Part shown: positions 47,485-58,199 of the stretch, one piece after another
How the letters are laid out: each line of letters begins with the position of its first letter
How positions within the stretch are numbered: the stretch's first letter is position 1
Translations under genes and position numbers: made by a program
The notes under the pieces: generated by a model
Databases searched by the model: none
Told to the model about the DNA's origin: nothing
The model's input: the letters and a program-made list of their open reading frames with translations, nothing else
DNA from: Epiperipatus broadwayi
Lineage: Eukaryota > Onychophora > Udeonychophora > Euonychophora > Peripatidae
Direction: 5' to 3'
Assembly: GCA_028023455.1 (NCBI GenBank)
Contig: JAQFVV010012434.1
Coordinates: 6,228,264-6,292,263, forward strand
Length of the DNA stretch: 64,000 nucleotides

Positions 47485-48958
47485 GTAAGTTTTTTTTTTT
47501 TTTTAATTAAGATTCAATTTGTGATTGCATTTTTTTTTTTTTTGTAGTGTATTTTATTAAATCACTGTTTTTATTCTGAAAAATTGGAAAAATATATATA
47601 TATATTCTTTTATCTTTAAAACACTGACTTAAAAAAAAAAAAAAATCTATATCAGATAAAAATATAGTAAAATAATGCTTGAAGCTTTTTTTTTAATGAT
47701 TAATAAATTTAGAAAAATGATTGTGAATCAAAAATGTTTTGAATGTTAAAATTATAAATCATGTTTGTGTCAGCATTCCACTTGTTTATTTTTGCCTGAT
47801 TTTCATATACATTGGAGTTCTGTGCAATGAACATAATTAATTCCTTGTCTGCTAAATAATCTGCTTGTTTAACAGTATAGTGAAATACATGCATTTAAAG
47901 GCGTTTCTAGGTCTATGTCTAAAGCAAAATTACCATTGAACAAAATCTTTTAAACAGGAAAAATGTAATTTAAAATAAAAATGTGTATCACATGATCATT
48001 CTTTTCTATGCTTGCTCATAACTGTTACAACTGAGGGGCATTACTGTATGGAGAGTTTTACCTATTTAAAAAATGTTTACATTAAATTAATAGCTCTACT
48101 GCACATGTAAATTTGAAAGTTTGATTTTAGTAAAAATTTCAATCATAAAAAAAAAAAAGCTTATACTTTATTTTAATAAAATTTACTGTTTAGAAAAACA
48201 TGCAAATGAAGTATGTTACATTCAATTTTTTTTTTATAATAAGAAAAATTACTATTCAACAATTTTTTTAAAATTTGCGATCACTTGCTAAAAGTGACAA
48301 CCTAGTATGCAAAAGAATTATAATATAATAAACTGCATTGTGATATATATATGATGTTCTGGAAAACTATAATGTTTCACATTTGCGAAAGTTATGACAG
48401 CTGATGCTGTTTTACCATAACCTGTTTGTTACTTGGACCATTCTGCATAAACTTTTTTTGACATATTTTCTCCTCTGCCAGAATTTTTTTTTCTTGATAT
48501 CTGATTTAATTATTAAATGTAGATTTTTAATTTTATTCTGGCCTGTTATATATATTTAATAGTTTATAATTTAAAAATAAAATATTCACAGTATTTTTAT
48601 TTTTAAAATGTGTAGAACAAATGAAGAGTCAAGGATTTGCATTTTCCAAATGTTTTATGAAATAAAATAATAATGATTAATAACATTAGTAATTTAAAAT
48701 ACATTTGTTTATGTGCATTTAGATAAGCATTCTAATAATTTATGTACAGTTTATCATTGAGAAAATAAATTTAATACATTATTTTATCTGAAATATTAAC
48801 TGTCTGATAAATAGTTTGATAAAGTTTAATTACATTGATATTTAAAGATTTGAATTAATCAAATTATATTGGTAACTAAACCTTACAAAATGTAACAAAT
48901 AGATCTGATATAGTTCTAACCAAAGTGAAAAGACTGAAATGTCTTGTTTATGTATGTA
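47485..48958. other. TBC1D5 intron 5, first part: nothing recognised
   Basis: A+T-rich with long T and A runs (47490-47510, 47629-47645). No supported feature. Confidence 0.5.
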
Positions 48959-49741
48959 CACCTGGATCTCGTTTTACACGATAGATGGTTCCTCAGAAAA
49001 CACGCGCAAACGAAATCGCACAAAAATAGACGTAACTTACATTGAAAAAGGGGGGGTGCGGTCTGTGATTTTTCAAAATTCGCGTAAAAGCAAAGCACCA
49101 ACGTAAAATTACTTTAAAATTCGCACAAAAAAAAAAAATAAGGAAATAAAATATGACTAATAAAAAATTTACAGTACAGTAATTTACATTTTTTTTATAC
49201 ACGTTTTAATTATTATGATTTCTGGTGACAACGTAATTAGTAATTAATCTTTGAGACGATGATTTTATTAATTGTTTACGAAGCTCGCGATATCCAGACA
49301 TACAACCATTTAGCTCTCGTTGGAATTTAAGAGCACGCTAATGATTAGTGTCATTAATAAGAAAATAATAATTGATTACGTTTTTTTTTAAAAAGCAAAA
49401 ACAGAATGTGATTTAAAATGCAAAATTAACACGCACAATGTTTGAACAAATTTACATTATAATCTTGTAAAATTTAATATGTGTATACGTAAAATGTGGA
49501 AATCATGATTTTAATTTCATTATTGCATAAAATCTTACTATTATAAAGCACTGAAAATATTGAAATTACTAAGATAAAAGTCGAATTCCAATAATGTGCT
49601 ATTACTTTCAATATATCGTAAGTGCGCGAAATTTATTATTTAAAGTAATAGCGCATTATCGGAAATCTACTTCCGGTGAAACACGAATCGCATAACTTCA
49701 AAATCGTGTTAAATAAGTCCGCGTAAAAAGAGACCCAGGTG
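48959..49741. mobile_element. pogo/Tigger-like DNA transposon, short inverted copy
   Basis: Starts CACCTGGATCTCGTTTTACA and ends with the inverted match CGTAAAAAGAGACCCAGGTG. It is flanked by TA on both sides (48957-48958, 49742-49743). Most of it is the reverse complement of 24680-25658 at high identity, but two internal segments (about 196 bp in all) are missing, including part of the 66-codon ORF. Non-autonomous. It lies in TBC1D5 intron 5. Confidence 0.72.
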
Positions 49742-52070
49742 TACTATATTAATCAATAATGTTTGTTGTATACACTTAACGTTTGTCCAAATCTTAATTT
49801 AATGAGAATAGACATGTGCTGTATAACTTGTATGTTTTACGAACTGTATATTGTATGGTATCCACTTTAGAATATTTCTTTTTTTTTTTTATAAAAAAAA
49901 AAAAAAACCGAATAATCACTATATTTGAAATTTTGTATAAAATTACTTTTTTTTTTTGTTTCAAATACAAAAATATAATCATATTCATGTAACATTAACT
50001 GAAAGAATAAATATTCATGTACAAGTGGATAGTATAATTAATATTAAGTAAATTTATTATTTGAAAAAAATTATAAAATTATTTGACCAGTTTGGTTTGT
50101 TAAATATTTTACCATGATACTCAGTTTTTACCTTATGTTGGTGATCTCAGTAGAGGGATGGGTTTTGAGAATTAAAAGTTTGAGATTGATTCTCAACTGA
50201 ACAAAGTAAAAAAAAATTCTCAATTTGGTCATTATATAGAACTGTTATATTTAATCTGCTCCTTGAGTGCTGAGATACCACATAATTTTCCAAAAAACTA
50301 AACATGCAATTATTATTATTGCCTAATTTCTGAAACTAAGTTTTAAAATTTGCTATGTGTCAGTAAAATTGGGTCCAAATTCAATATACTAACTTTCAAC
50401 AGACACATATATGGTTTAGAAAAAAAGAAAAATATTTGTATTGTTATACAGTGAATGCAATATGAATTTTATATACATTATTTCAGTCATATGTTATTTA
50501 AAATAAAAAATGTAAATAAAAAATATCAGTAAACAAAAAAAATCATAAATATAATAAATTTTATCAGTATCTTGAGCATTATCTCTAATTCTAATGCAGT
50601 TTCATTTATTAACTACATTTTCTATGTATATTAATTAGATATATTAGAAGCATAGGGATTTTTTTTTTTTTTTCCAGAAGTTTTATTTCATTTGATAAAA
50701 TATTTGTATTTTCTTTAATAAGCAATAAAACAAAAGTTACTTATATATCCAAAAAAAAAAAAAAAAGGTGAACATTTATTAGAGAAATTATGAAAAGAGA
50801 AAAGTCCATTTATTCCACTGTTCTTTGTGCTCCTGAAACGGTTAAAAGTTATAGAAAATGTAAACTACTAAAATGTTTATAAGTAGACATTATTGTATTT
50901 CATCAGAAAGGTTAAAGTCTCTAAGATTTTTTTTTTAAAAAATAGTGTAGTAAGTTCTATGTTTTTATTTTTTGACAGAATGTGAACGAACGAACGCACA
51001 CACTACATATTTGTAAATGTGCTCTCTCAATTTATTATTAGTAACAATATTATAATTTTTTAAAATAAAATTTTATTTCTACTATAATCTTATTTTGTAT
51101 ACAAGTATTAAAACACATAGTGTTATATTCATATATATATGTGTTATATATCTACAGTACATTAAATAACATTATATTGTAATTAAAGCATATAAACAAA
51201 ACACTAGGTATTATCGTGAGAAGGGCTTGGAAGAAAATATAACAAATATTATAGCTGCACTGTATATGATTGATATATGAACAGAGAAATTGACCATTAC
51301 TTTTTTTTAAACAATCCAATGTATTTTATCAGTTTTCATCACTTTGCATATTCAATTGGCAATTAAATCTTTTTTTTTTTTCCGCATTTTTTTAAAATTT
51401 TATTTCTTTGTTGTTTTTTTATTTTACTTTTTTACATTTTTTTTGAAAATCTTTTGGTGTGTTTTTTCCTTATTATTGTATTTAAGCAACAAGATAGTCT
51501 CCTTTTTTTTCCTTTCGATTTTTCTCTATTTTAGCATCGAATTTGTTTTCATTTAATAAAATGCCACTAATATTGTTAATTTCCTGTCATGGCTACTAAT
51601 CATAAAATGTTAAGAAAGAATATGAAGTTTTTAAATTAAAAACATACTAACAATTTAAATATTTAAAAGAAAACTAAAACAGTTAATATTGTTTTCATGC
51701 TCTTTAGTTATTAGTTTTGGAAAACTTGCAAATAAGTACATCATTTTTTAATAATATTTCAAGTTCTCACATTTTATCTCGGGATATTATTTTTAGTTTT
51801 TAATTTCATATTTTTAAAACTCTAAATTGTTTACAAAGGACTTATTTCAATGAAATTCTTCAAATTCAATGCTAACTTTATTATCCTTAAATTGTTACTT
51901 TTTTAATTTTTTTAAAGATAAAACTGTTTTTATTGATTGTTATAAAGTTTTAAATGAAAATTATTGTCTGAATGAAGCTCATGTTTAAAATCAAACTTGT
52001 TGATAAACATATATCAAATTTTATTGCAATTGTTTCTATTGTAAATACATTATGTATTGTATTTTGATAG
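49742..52070. other. TBC1D5 intron 5, last part: nothing recognised
   Basis: A+T-rich. An unusually T-rich stretch at about 51368-51530 gives a hydrophobic but meaningless ORF. Poly-A/T runs at 49875-49905 and 50750-50766. Ends at the TTTTGATAG acceptor. Confidence 0.5.
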
Positions 52071-52143
52071 TTATATGTTTTGCCAAATTATGGACACTGC
52101 CGAACCTTGGTATCTTTACAAAGACATTTCTAGTTCATCTAAG
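52071..52143 (+). CDS. TBC1D5: TBC1D5 exon 6
   Basis: 73 bp, acceptor TTTTGATAG, donor GTAAAT. The first base completes Phe. The exon then encodes YMFCQIMDTAEPWYLYKDIS and SSSK, leaving in phase 0. FxxxMxTAEPW is the conserved TBC1D5 segment before the Ser-rich linker. Confidence 0.92.
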
Positions 52144-52240
52144 GTAAATTTAATTCTTAGTTTTCCATTTATGTTAGTTTTAGTTATCTGTCTTGAAATA
52201 AAATGTTTTATGCTGTTTTTTTTTTTTTAAAATCTTTTAG

Positions 52241-52413
52241 GCTTTGAATTCACAATTTGCTCATCAACCATTTGCAAGACCACAAGATCTCAATCCTTCT
52301 TTAGTAATAGTTAGTAAGCTTACCAGGATCCAAGATATCATTTTAAAAAAACATGATAATGAACTTTACAATCATTTGGAAGCCTTGGAAATTGCACCAC
52401 AAATTTATGGAAT
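52241..52413 (+). CDS. TBC1D5: TBC1D5 exon 7
   Basis: 173 bp, acceptor AATCTTTTAG, donor GTAAAT, only 97 bp after exon 6. It encodes ALNSQFAHQPFARPQDLNPS, then LVIVSKLTRIQDIILKKHDN and ELYNHLEALEIAPQIYG, plus two bases of the next codon (phase 2). FARPQDL and the IQD.LLKKHD.ELY.HL..LEIAPQIYG block are the strongest TBC1D5 match in the window. The following exon (RWVRLLFG-type) is expected next and is not seen before 64000. Confidence 0.95.
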
Positions 52414-52992
52414 GTAAATATCTGTAATAATTTATTGTAAATATTAATTAATTTTTATTAAATAATTTATGTATTCTACTTGTAATGCAAGTTATATATT
52501 CGTATGGTTTACTTACTACATAATACAATTCTTCAAAAAATGAAAATCTAACTTTTGTCTATCATCAAAAATAAATTTCTTGATTAATTAAAAAATAAAA
52601 TATATTAAACTTCTTTTAAACTATTTGCAAATATTAGCATTTTCTTCTTTGTTTTTTTTTTAAAAAAGATAAATGGCTATATATATATAATTGGCAATAA
52701 ATTTTTCATTTACAATTTTTAAAAAAGAAAAAATTAAACTTAAAAAGAAAGAAGAAACATTTGAAATTTTTATTAAATTTCCAAAAAATAATCCAAGCCT
52801 TCTTTTATATATATATCTTACCAAAATTTAATGAGTCATCGATTCCACGACTTTATTTTGAAATTATAAAGTAACCAAACAATCATACCATTCAGTATTG
52901 GTCAGTAAATTGTATTTAGCTATTTTTAGCTTGGAGGTAATGAAAATTCATGTATAATCTGTAGATGTCAGATGAGTATCAACACTGATTAT
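52414..52992. other. Likely TBC1D5 intron 7, first part
   Basis: A+T-rich, no feature. Ends with ATTAT (52988-52992), the left target duplication of the gypsy element. Confidence 0.5.
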
Positions 52993-53191
52993 TGTAGTGT
53001 TTTAGTCTCTAGAATAACAAACCAGCCAAAAACTTGTTATCATTTTTAAGAACGAATTAGCGCTATCAAAATAGTATTTGTTTACTAGTTACGGTTACCA
53101 TTCATACCGCAGACAATAATAGTCTAGTTCCGCAGTCATTCCTTGAATGACGTCATGATAGAAAAATCATCACGGATCGTAAGACATTACA
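52993..53191 (-). repeat. 3' LTR of the Mag-like gypsy element
   Basis: 199 bp, TGTAGTG...TTACA on the + strand. Same sequence as 57288-57486. Bounded by ATTAT on the left and the polypurine tract on the right. Confidence 0.95.
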
Positions 53192-53206
53192 CTCCTTCCC
53201 CCTTAG
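53192..53206 (-). other. Polypurine tract
   Basis: On the - strand CTAAGGGGGAAGGAG directly precedes the LTR start TGTAATG, the expected place and composition for the plus-strand primer. Confidence 0.88.
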
Positions 53207-53463
53207 TATGTAACATAATCCTTGAAATGCACTGGTGGACGGTGTTGACTTTGAGGGTGTTCTCTGTAAGCCTTTGGAGTTTGAATTGAAGATGTAGGAT
53301 GGAAATGTGTTGAGCTCGGGTTATTTGTGTTTTCCAGTGTCACACTGGGTAGAGAATTTTGGGCAAGTGGTGTTTCCTCAGCAGGAGATGAGACAGTTGG
53401 AAAAGTGTCCACTGTTCTTGAGCGCAACTGATCAATGTGCTTATGTTGTAAACCCAGATCAGT
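53203..53463 (-). pseudogene. Pol C-terminal tail after a premature stop
   Basis: Continues in the same frame as pol beyond the TGA at 53464-53466: TDLGLQHKHIDQLRSRT, then a Pro/Ser/Thr-rich tail to a stop at 53203. HIDQLR is typical of the segment after integrase in this type of element. So the upstream TGA cuts off about 85 residues of the original product. Confidence 0.7.
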
Positions 53464-55842
53464 TCATACTTCATATGACAGAGGGCCTGTACGCTGTTCT
53501 ACCATAGCAGGAATCCATGGAGAACCCCTTCCTGCTGCTCGTGTAAATACTGTGTCATCTGGTTGGAATTCACGTAACCGATGATGTTTGTATGGTGCTG
53601 ACTTTGGGGCTCTATCCGGATGAAGGAAGTCCAGGCATGTACGAAGGCGTCGATGAAAGAGCATTTCGGCTGGACTCAAACCTGTAGTTGTAGATGGAGT
53701 TATGTGCTGAGCCAAAAGGTATTGGGCAATACGTTGCTCCCAATTTCCATGAGTAATACGCTTTAGGCTCTCCTTCACAGACTGGACAGCCCTCTCCGCA
53801 AGACCATTACTTGATGGGTGGTAAGGTGCGATTCGTGCATGGCGAATTCCATTACTAGCAAGAAAAGTAGAAAACTCTGAAGAAACAAACTGGGGTCCAT
53901 TGTCCGAAACTACACACTCTGGTATTCCATGGGTACAAAATAGTTCTCGTAGTACTGTGACTGTTGCAACTGAGGTTGTTTTAGGCATTCTGCGCACCTC
54001 TACCCATTTTGAATAGGCGTCAACAACAACAAAAAGCATTTGCCCATTGATTGGGCCTGCAAAATCTACGTGCAGTCGTGACCATGGTGTGGATGGGGGT
54101 TCCCAAGGGTGAATTGGAGCACGGGTGCAAGCATGTCTTATGACTTGACAATTTTTGCATTTGCCCACAAGATTCTCAATATCCCTATCCATTGATGGCC
54201 ACCATACGTATGATCTTGCTAATGCTTTGGTTCTCACGATGTCAGAATGACCCAAATGAAGTTCGTTAAGAACAATTCTCTGTAGAGAAAAAGGAATAAT
54301 TACATGTGACCCCCAAAGCAAACAGTTTTTGTGTGTTGATAACTCATTGCGTCTTATAAGAAAAGGTTGAAGTTTAGTGTCTGTGGTTCTGCTTGGCCAG
54401 GCAGTGAAAATATAGTTTTTTACTCTTGATAACAAAAAGTCTTTTCGTGTTGCATGTGCAACTTGTTCAGCAGTTACAGGAGGATCTTCCAATTCCTCCA
54501 AGAAAAAGACACCATTCATGTTTGGATTGTCGCATTCGGTTGATGGAAGTGGAAATCTGCTCAACGCGTCTGCATTTGCAACTTTTTTTCCTGGTTTATA
54601 TTCCAGTTTGAAAGAATATGCATTGAGGATGTGTGTCCATCTTTGCATTCGGGGTGATAAAATTATTGGTGTTGGTTTATCCGAGGTAAAAATGCCAAGC
54701 AGCGGACGATGATCAGTACAAATGTTAAATTTAATTCCGAATAGGAAATGATGAAAACGTTTCACGCCAAATACTATTGCCAAAGCTTCTTTATCAATTT
54801 GTGCATAGTTTCGTTCAGCCTTAGACAATGTCCGTGAAGCAAAAGCAACTGGAGCGGATGATCCATCAGGATATTGCATACTTAATACTGCACCTACTCC
54901 GTAAGGCGAAGCATCACATGTAAGTAGAACACTTTGGTGAGGGTCAAATGGAACTAGAACATTATTGGACATCAATGCCTCTTTAAGTTTAAGAAAGGCT
55001 TTTTCATGTTGTGGTGTCCAAGTCCATGTAGCATTTGTCTGTAATAAACAATGTAAAGGTTCAGCTACTGTTGCACGATCTGGAAGGAAATTGTTATAAA
55101 AATTTATAAGACCTAAGAATGCTTTCAGTTCTATTTTGTTCCTAGGAGAGCAAGCATTTTGAATTGCAGTTGTTTTACTTGGAGATGGATGCAGGCCTTT
55201 ACAGTCGATTGTATAACCCAGAAATTCCACAGAATCTACTCCAAATACACATTTTTCTTTATTGGCCCGCAATCCACTGTGTGCTAACCTTTTAAACACA
55301 GTACATAATTTTGAACATAGATCAATTGTTGAAGACACACAAATTAATATGTCATCGAAATATGGAAAAACTCCAGAAATGTTTCCAAGTAAATTGTCTA
55401 TAATACATTGAAACATTCCGGGTGTAACACAGATTCCGAACTGTAGACGTTTTACGCGGAAGGCTCCTCGATGAGTGATGATTGTCTGTATGTTTGCAGA
55501 CATATCATCAACTGGAAGTTGTAGGTAGGCCTTAGCTAAATCAATTTTTGCAAAGATAGAGCTAGGAGGAAGAGATGTCAGAAGATGATGTACCGCAGGT
55601 ATAGGGTATGGGTGATTCTGAAGAGCTCTGTTGACTGTCACTTTGTAGTCACCGCATAATCTCACCTCTCCTGTTGGTTTAAGAATCGGTACTACTGGTG
55701 TTGTCCATACAGGGTTTTCCACTGGTTCAATGATCCCATCGCAGAGCAGAGTATCTAAAGCAACATCCACCTTAGGTTTCATAGCAAGTGGTAGTGGCCG
55801 GGCTCGTAGTCTGATTGGGGGAAATTTAGGATCAACTGGCAA
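53464..55842 (-). CDS. Pol: reverse transcriptase, RNase H, integrase (792 codons)
   Basis: RT: RLCGDYK at residues 61-67, catalytic Asp in FAKIDLAKAY (101) and YFDD at 161-164. RNase H: TCDAS (Asp 310), DKEAL (Glu 352), TDHRP (Asp 377). Integrase: zinc domain His 529/His 532 with Cys 562/Cys 565, then the DDE triad at HVDFAGP (Asp 593), VSDNGPQF (Asp 647) and NGLAERA (Glu 683). All catalytic residues are kept. The listed start is the first TTG after an open frame reaching back to about 56000; pol is normally made from a longer precursor, so it is not a true start. The product ends early at TGA. K02A2.6-like proteins of animal genomes are the usual database name for such sequences. Confidence 0.95.
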   Translation of the reverse strand: MPVDPKFPPIRLRARPLPLAMKPKVDVALDTLLCDGIIEPVENPVWTTPVVPILKPTGEVRLCGDYKVTVNRALQNHPYPIPAVHHLLTSLPPSSIFAKIDLAKAYLQLPVDDMSANIQTIITHRGAFRVKRLQFGICVTPGMFQCIIDNLLGNISGVFPYFDDILICVSSTIDLCSKLCTVFKRLAHSGLRANKEKCVFGVDSVEFLGYTIDCKGLHPSPSKTTAIQNACSPRNKIELKAFLGLINFYNNFLPDRATVAEPLHCLLQTNATWTWTPQHEKAFLKLKEALMSNNVLVPFDPHQSVLLTCDASPYGVGAVLSMQYPDGSSAPVAFASRTLSKAERNYAQIDKEALAIVFGVKRFHHFLFGIKFNICTDHRPLLGIFTSDKPTPIILSPRMQRWTHILNAYSFKLEYKPGKKVANADALSRFPLPSTECDNPNMNGVFFLEELEDPPVTAEQVAHATRKDFLLSRVKNYIFTAWPSRTTDTKLQPFLIRRNELSTHKNCLLWGSHVIIPFSLQRIVLNELHLGHSDIVRTKALARSYVWWPSMDRDIENLVGKCKNCQVIRHACTRAPIHPWEPPSTPWSRLHVDFAGPINGQMLFVVVDAYSKWVEVRRMPKTTSVATVTVLRELFCTHGIPECVVSDNGPQFVSSEFSTFLASNGIRHARIAPYHPSSNGLAERAVQSVKESLKRITHGNWEQRIAQYLLAQHITPSTTTGLSPAEMLFHRRLRTCLDFLHPDRAPKSAPYKHHRLREFQPDDTVFTRAAGRGSPWIPAMVEQRTGPLSYEV

Positions 55843-55975
55843 TGATACAGCTGGACCCTTGTAAGTTCCTATAGATGAGCTGAAAACTTGTGGAAATTCA
55901 TTAATGATATCTTGAATAGATGGTTCGGTAATTAGATGGACTCCAGTTAATGAAATACCTAGAGGTGTGAACCAT

Positions 55976-56359
55976 TCACGTCCTAACAGGTTTGTACAGG
56001 GAACTCTCTGTTATTAATAAACGTAGATGGCATGAATATACACCATACTGAACATGTACAACACAATATCCCTTGAATAATATTGAGTGGTGCTGGAAAT
56101 CCCGTAATGTAATTGTTACTGGATGTAGTTCAGGTATTTTTCCATTGCACAATTCAGATAGTGTGTCAGAAGATACAATAGAATATTCTGATCCTGAGTC
56201 AATTTCCATTTTACATTCCTTGCCATTAATGTACACATGTGCGGAGGATTTAGGTGTTGAAGCATCACGGCGTATTTCATGGATATGGCTTACATCATCA
56301 TCCGTCTCCATTACTGCCATGCAGTGGTTTGCAGATCCAGGAATAGTGCGTTGTTTTGC
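55976..56359 (-). pseudogene. Aspartic protease of the Mag-like element
   Basis: After the TGA at 56360-56362 the frame reads on through MAVMETDDDVSHIHEI to MEIDSGSEYSIVSS, the retropepsin active site (DSG). It stops at 55976 because of a frameshift near 56000: the proper continuation (NLLGREWF, then TPLGISLTG) lies in the pol frame. About 115 codons from the first Met, close to normal protease length. Confidence 0.82.
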
Positions 56360-56623
56360 TCAGCATACACGCTGTACATGACCTATTTTCTGGCAGAAAT
56401 GGCATTTGGTTTTCTTGAAAGGGCATTCCACTCGATTGTGTTGACTGCCACAACCATAGCAAAGTGGAGATCCCGATTGAGATGCACCATATGTTCCTTT
56501 TGTGTGTAGGGGATGTTTGTGAAGACAGTGAAAACCTAGAAACATTTTTGCGAGGTAAGGTTGATCTGTTTCGCTGAATAAGATCAACAGTCGACATGGG
56601 AGTGTTTGTGGCACGGATTTCAC
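56360..56623 (-). pseudogene. Nucleocapsid zinc-knuckle part of gag
   Basis: The frame contains CYGCGSQHNRVECPFKKTKC and HFCQKIGHVQRVC, giving two Cys/His clusters. The second (C-x2-C-x4-H-x4-C) is a classic retroviral-type zinc knuckle; the first is an extended variant. It ends at TGA 56360-56362. Compared with upstream gag it is in a different frame, so one indel separates the two at about 56535. Confidence 0.8.
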
Positions 56624-57137
56624 GCACCTGCACCAATGCAGATTCAGCAGCTAAACTACGCTGTATAGCTATCTCTAATGTTAAAGATTCTTCTGTTAAT
56701 AATTTGCACTGTGTAGTTTCATCACGAAGTCCACAGACAAATTGATCTCGAAGACGCTCTGTTAGTGAAAGACCAAAATCGCAGCTCTCTGCCAAATGTC
56801 GAAGGTCGGCTAAAAATGCACTCACATTTTCTTCTTCTCGTTGCCAACGACGGTGAAATTGAAAACGTTGGTAAATAACGGAAGGTTGTGGATTAAAATA
56901 CTGTTTTAATATATTTACTATTTCTTGATATGACTTGTCATGAGGCAATGCAGGTGATATAAGAGAACGAAGAATACTTAATGTTCGTAGTCCGCAGACA
57001 GCGAGGAGTGTTGCACGTTTCTTTTCGTCAGCAATAATATTATTAGCTTCACAAAAGAAATATACCTGTGACGCGTATGTATCCCACATTTGCGGTGAGT
57101 CAGCGTCGAAAGGTGCTATAGAACCAATAGTTGCCAT
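56535..57137 (-). CDS. Gag capsid part of the Mag-like element
   Basis: ATG at 57137 (MATIGSIAPFDADSPQMWDT) is chosen over earlier in-frame codons because the upstream stretch (MFFKILF...) overlaps the leader and has no gag features. The capsid region has the gypsy gag pattern around YQEIVNILKQYFNPQPSVIY, QRFQFHRRWQREEENVSAFL and RDQFVCGLRDE. It would form the particle that houses reverse transcription. The frame runs to 56298, but after about 56535 it is out of register with the zinc-knuckle frame. Confidence 0.88.
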
Positions 57138-57262
57138 TATAAATCCAATAGAAAACAAAGTTTGAGTAAAAAAAAAATTCGGCGTCCTACGTACGATTAA
57201 GAATAATATTTTAAAGAACACTGTTGAATTAAAATATAATATATATTTTTAGTATCTCGCGT

Positions 57263-57280
57263 ATCCCATCCTCGTCGCCA
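57263..57280 (-). other. Primer-binding site (tRNA-Ser-like)
   Basis: On the - strand TGGCGACGAGGATGGGAT starts 7 bases after the 5' LTR. It is the complement of a tRNA 3' end ATCCCATCCTCGTCGCCA, matching the usual acceptor and T-arm end of eukaryotic tRNA-Ser(GCT). Confidence 0.85.
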
Positions 57281-57287
57281 AAACTGG

Positions 57288-57486
57288 TGTAGTGTTTTAG
57301 TCTCTAGAATAACAAACCAGCCAAAAACTTGTTATCATTTTTAAGAACGAATTAGCGCTATCAAAATAGTATTTGTTTACTAGTTACGGTTACCATTCAT
57401 ACCGCAGACAATAATAGTCTAGTTCCGCAGTCATTCCTTGAATGACGTCATGATAGAAAAATCATCACGGATCGTAAGACATTACA
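57288..57486 (-). repeat. 5' LTR of the Mag-like gypsy element
   Basis: 199 bp, same as 52993-53191. Followed by ATTAT (57487-57491), the right target duplication. Confidence 0.95.
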
Positions 57487-58199
57487 ATTATAAAGTAAAT
57501 ATATGATTGAAATTTGACATAATATTCACTACTACTAAACATTTTTATTGGTTTTTTGGTTTTGAGTCCATGATTTAATTATTTTTTGTATATGCATATT
57601 TAGGGTGCTCATAAATCTGATTCATATTGTGGTAGGATAGTTTTTTTTTTTTAATCACTTATATAAATATTGTACTTGTGAAAGTCAAGATAGGTATTGA
57701 GGGTTTACATTTTGTAATCTTATAAGAACCTAAACTGACAAATTTTGATCAGCTTTCAATAAAATTAAATTACAAGGCAAATTAATTCTTTATAAGAAAA
57801 AATAATTTCATGAAAATTTATTTTATAACCACCAACAATAAAAAATCAGCTTGTTTTAAAAAGTGAAATTTCAGCTGCTATTAAATAGGTTTAAATGAAA
57901 AAAATATTTGATTAAGAAAAATTTCAATTTCAGAAATTGTTGAAGGCAGCTGAAGAAAAATTAGAGATTCTTCTTTTTAAGGTAGATTTCCAAAGAAATA
58001 AATGAAAATTTAATGAATTCTAAGATTTTATCTAGGTAGAAGGAAAGCTTTAGCATTTTCCCCCTCATCATGTTTGTTTTCAGTAATTTTTTTTTCCAAA
58101 TTAATCAACTTCTTATTTATCAATTACATTTATTTATTTTTTTAAAGGTCACATATTATTTCTTAAATGTTTACAATATCCATAATATGAGTATGATGT
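57487..58199. other. Spacer, nothing firmly recognised
   Basis: A+T-rich. A stretch at 57934-57981 (TTTCAG, 48 open bases, then GTAGAT) looks like a small exon but is out of phase with TBC1D5 exon 7. Not called. Confidence 0.45.

Larger units (their letters stand above)
15847..52413 (+). other. TBC1D5: TBC1D5 gene, visible part (seven internal exons)
   Basis: Seven exons with GT-AG borders join in consistent phase into about 210 codons without a stop. They match, in order, the region of vertebrate TBC1D5 from the VPS29-binding loop through the first half of the TBC domain. Intron lengths are 6,943, 198, 4,717, 19,394, 4,586 and 97 bp. The family acts on Rab7 at late endosomes and autophagosomes and binds retromer; that is family knowledge, not visible here. 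Both catalytic fingers are present (Arg in exon 2, Gln in exon 3). The start exons lie before base 1. The exon with the RWVRLLFGREF-type segment and everything after it was not found up to 64000. Confidence 0.9.
52993..57486 (-). mobile_element. Recent Ty3/gypsy element (Mag-like), 4,494 bp
   Basis: Two 199-bp LTRs (52993-53191 and 57288-57486), identical as far as I can read, are flanked by the 5-bp duplication ATTAT (52988-52992 and 57487-57491). On the - strand the order is 5' LTR, primer site, gag with zinc knuckle, protease, RT, RNase H, integrase, polypurine tract, 3' LTR. Size, tiny LTRs and Ser-tRNA-type primer site fit the Mag/SURL side of Ty3/gypsy (inference). The coding region is broken by a frameshift near 56535, TGA at 56360-56362, a frameshift near 56000 and TGA at 53464-53466. 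Antisense to TBC1D5. Confidence 0.95.

Noticed and set aside
51344-51556. 70-codon Phe-rich ORF resembling a membrane protein
   Set aside because: Produced by a poly-T-rich tract; no family features.
57934-57981. Possible small exon (TTTCAG, 48 open bases, GTAGAT) downstream of TBC1D5 exon 7
   Set aside because: Joined to exon 7 (phase 2) it runs at once into a stop, and its translation has no TBC1D5 match.
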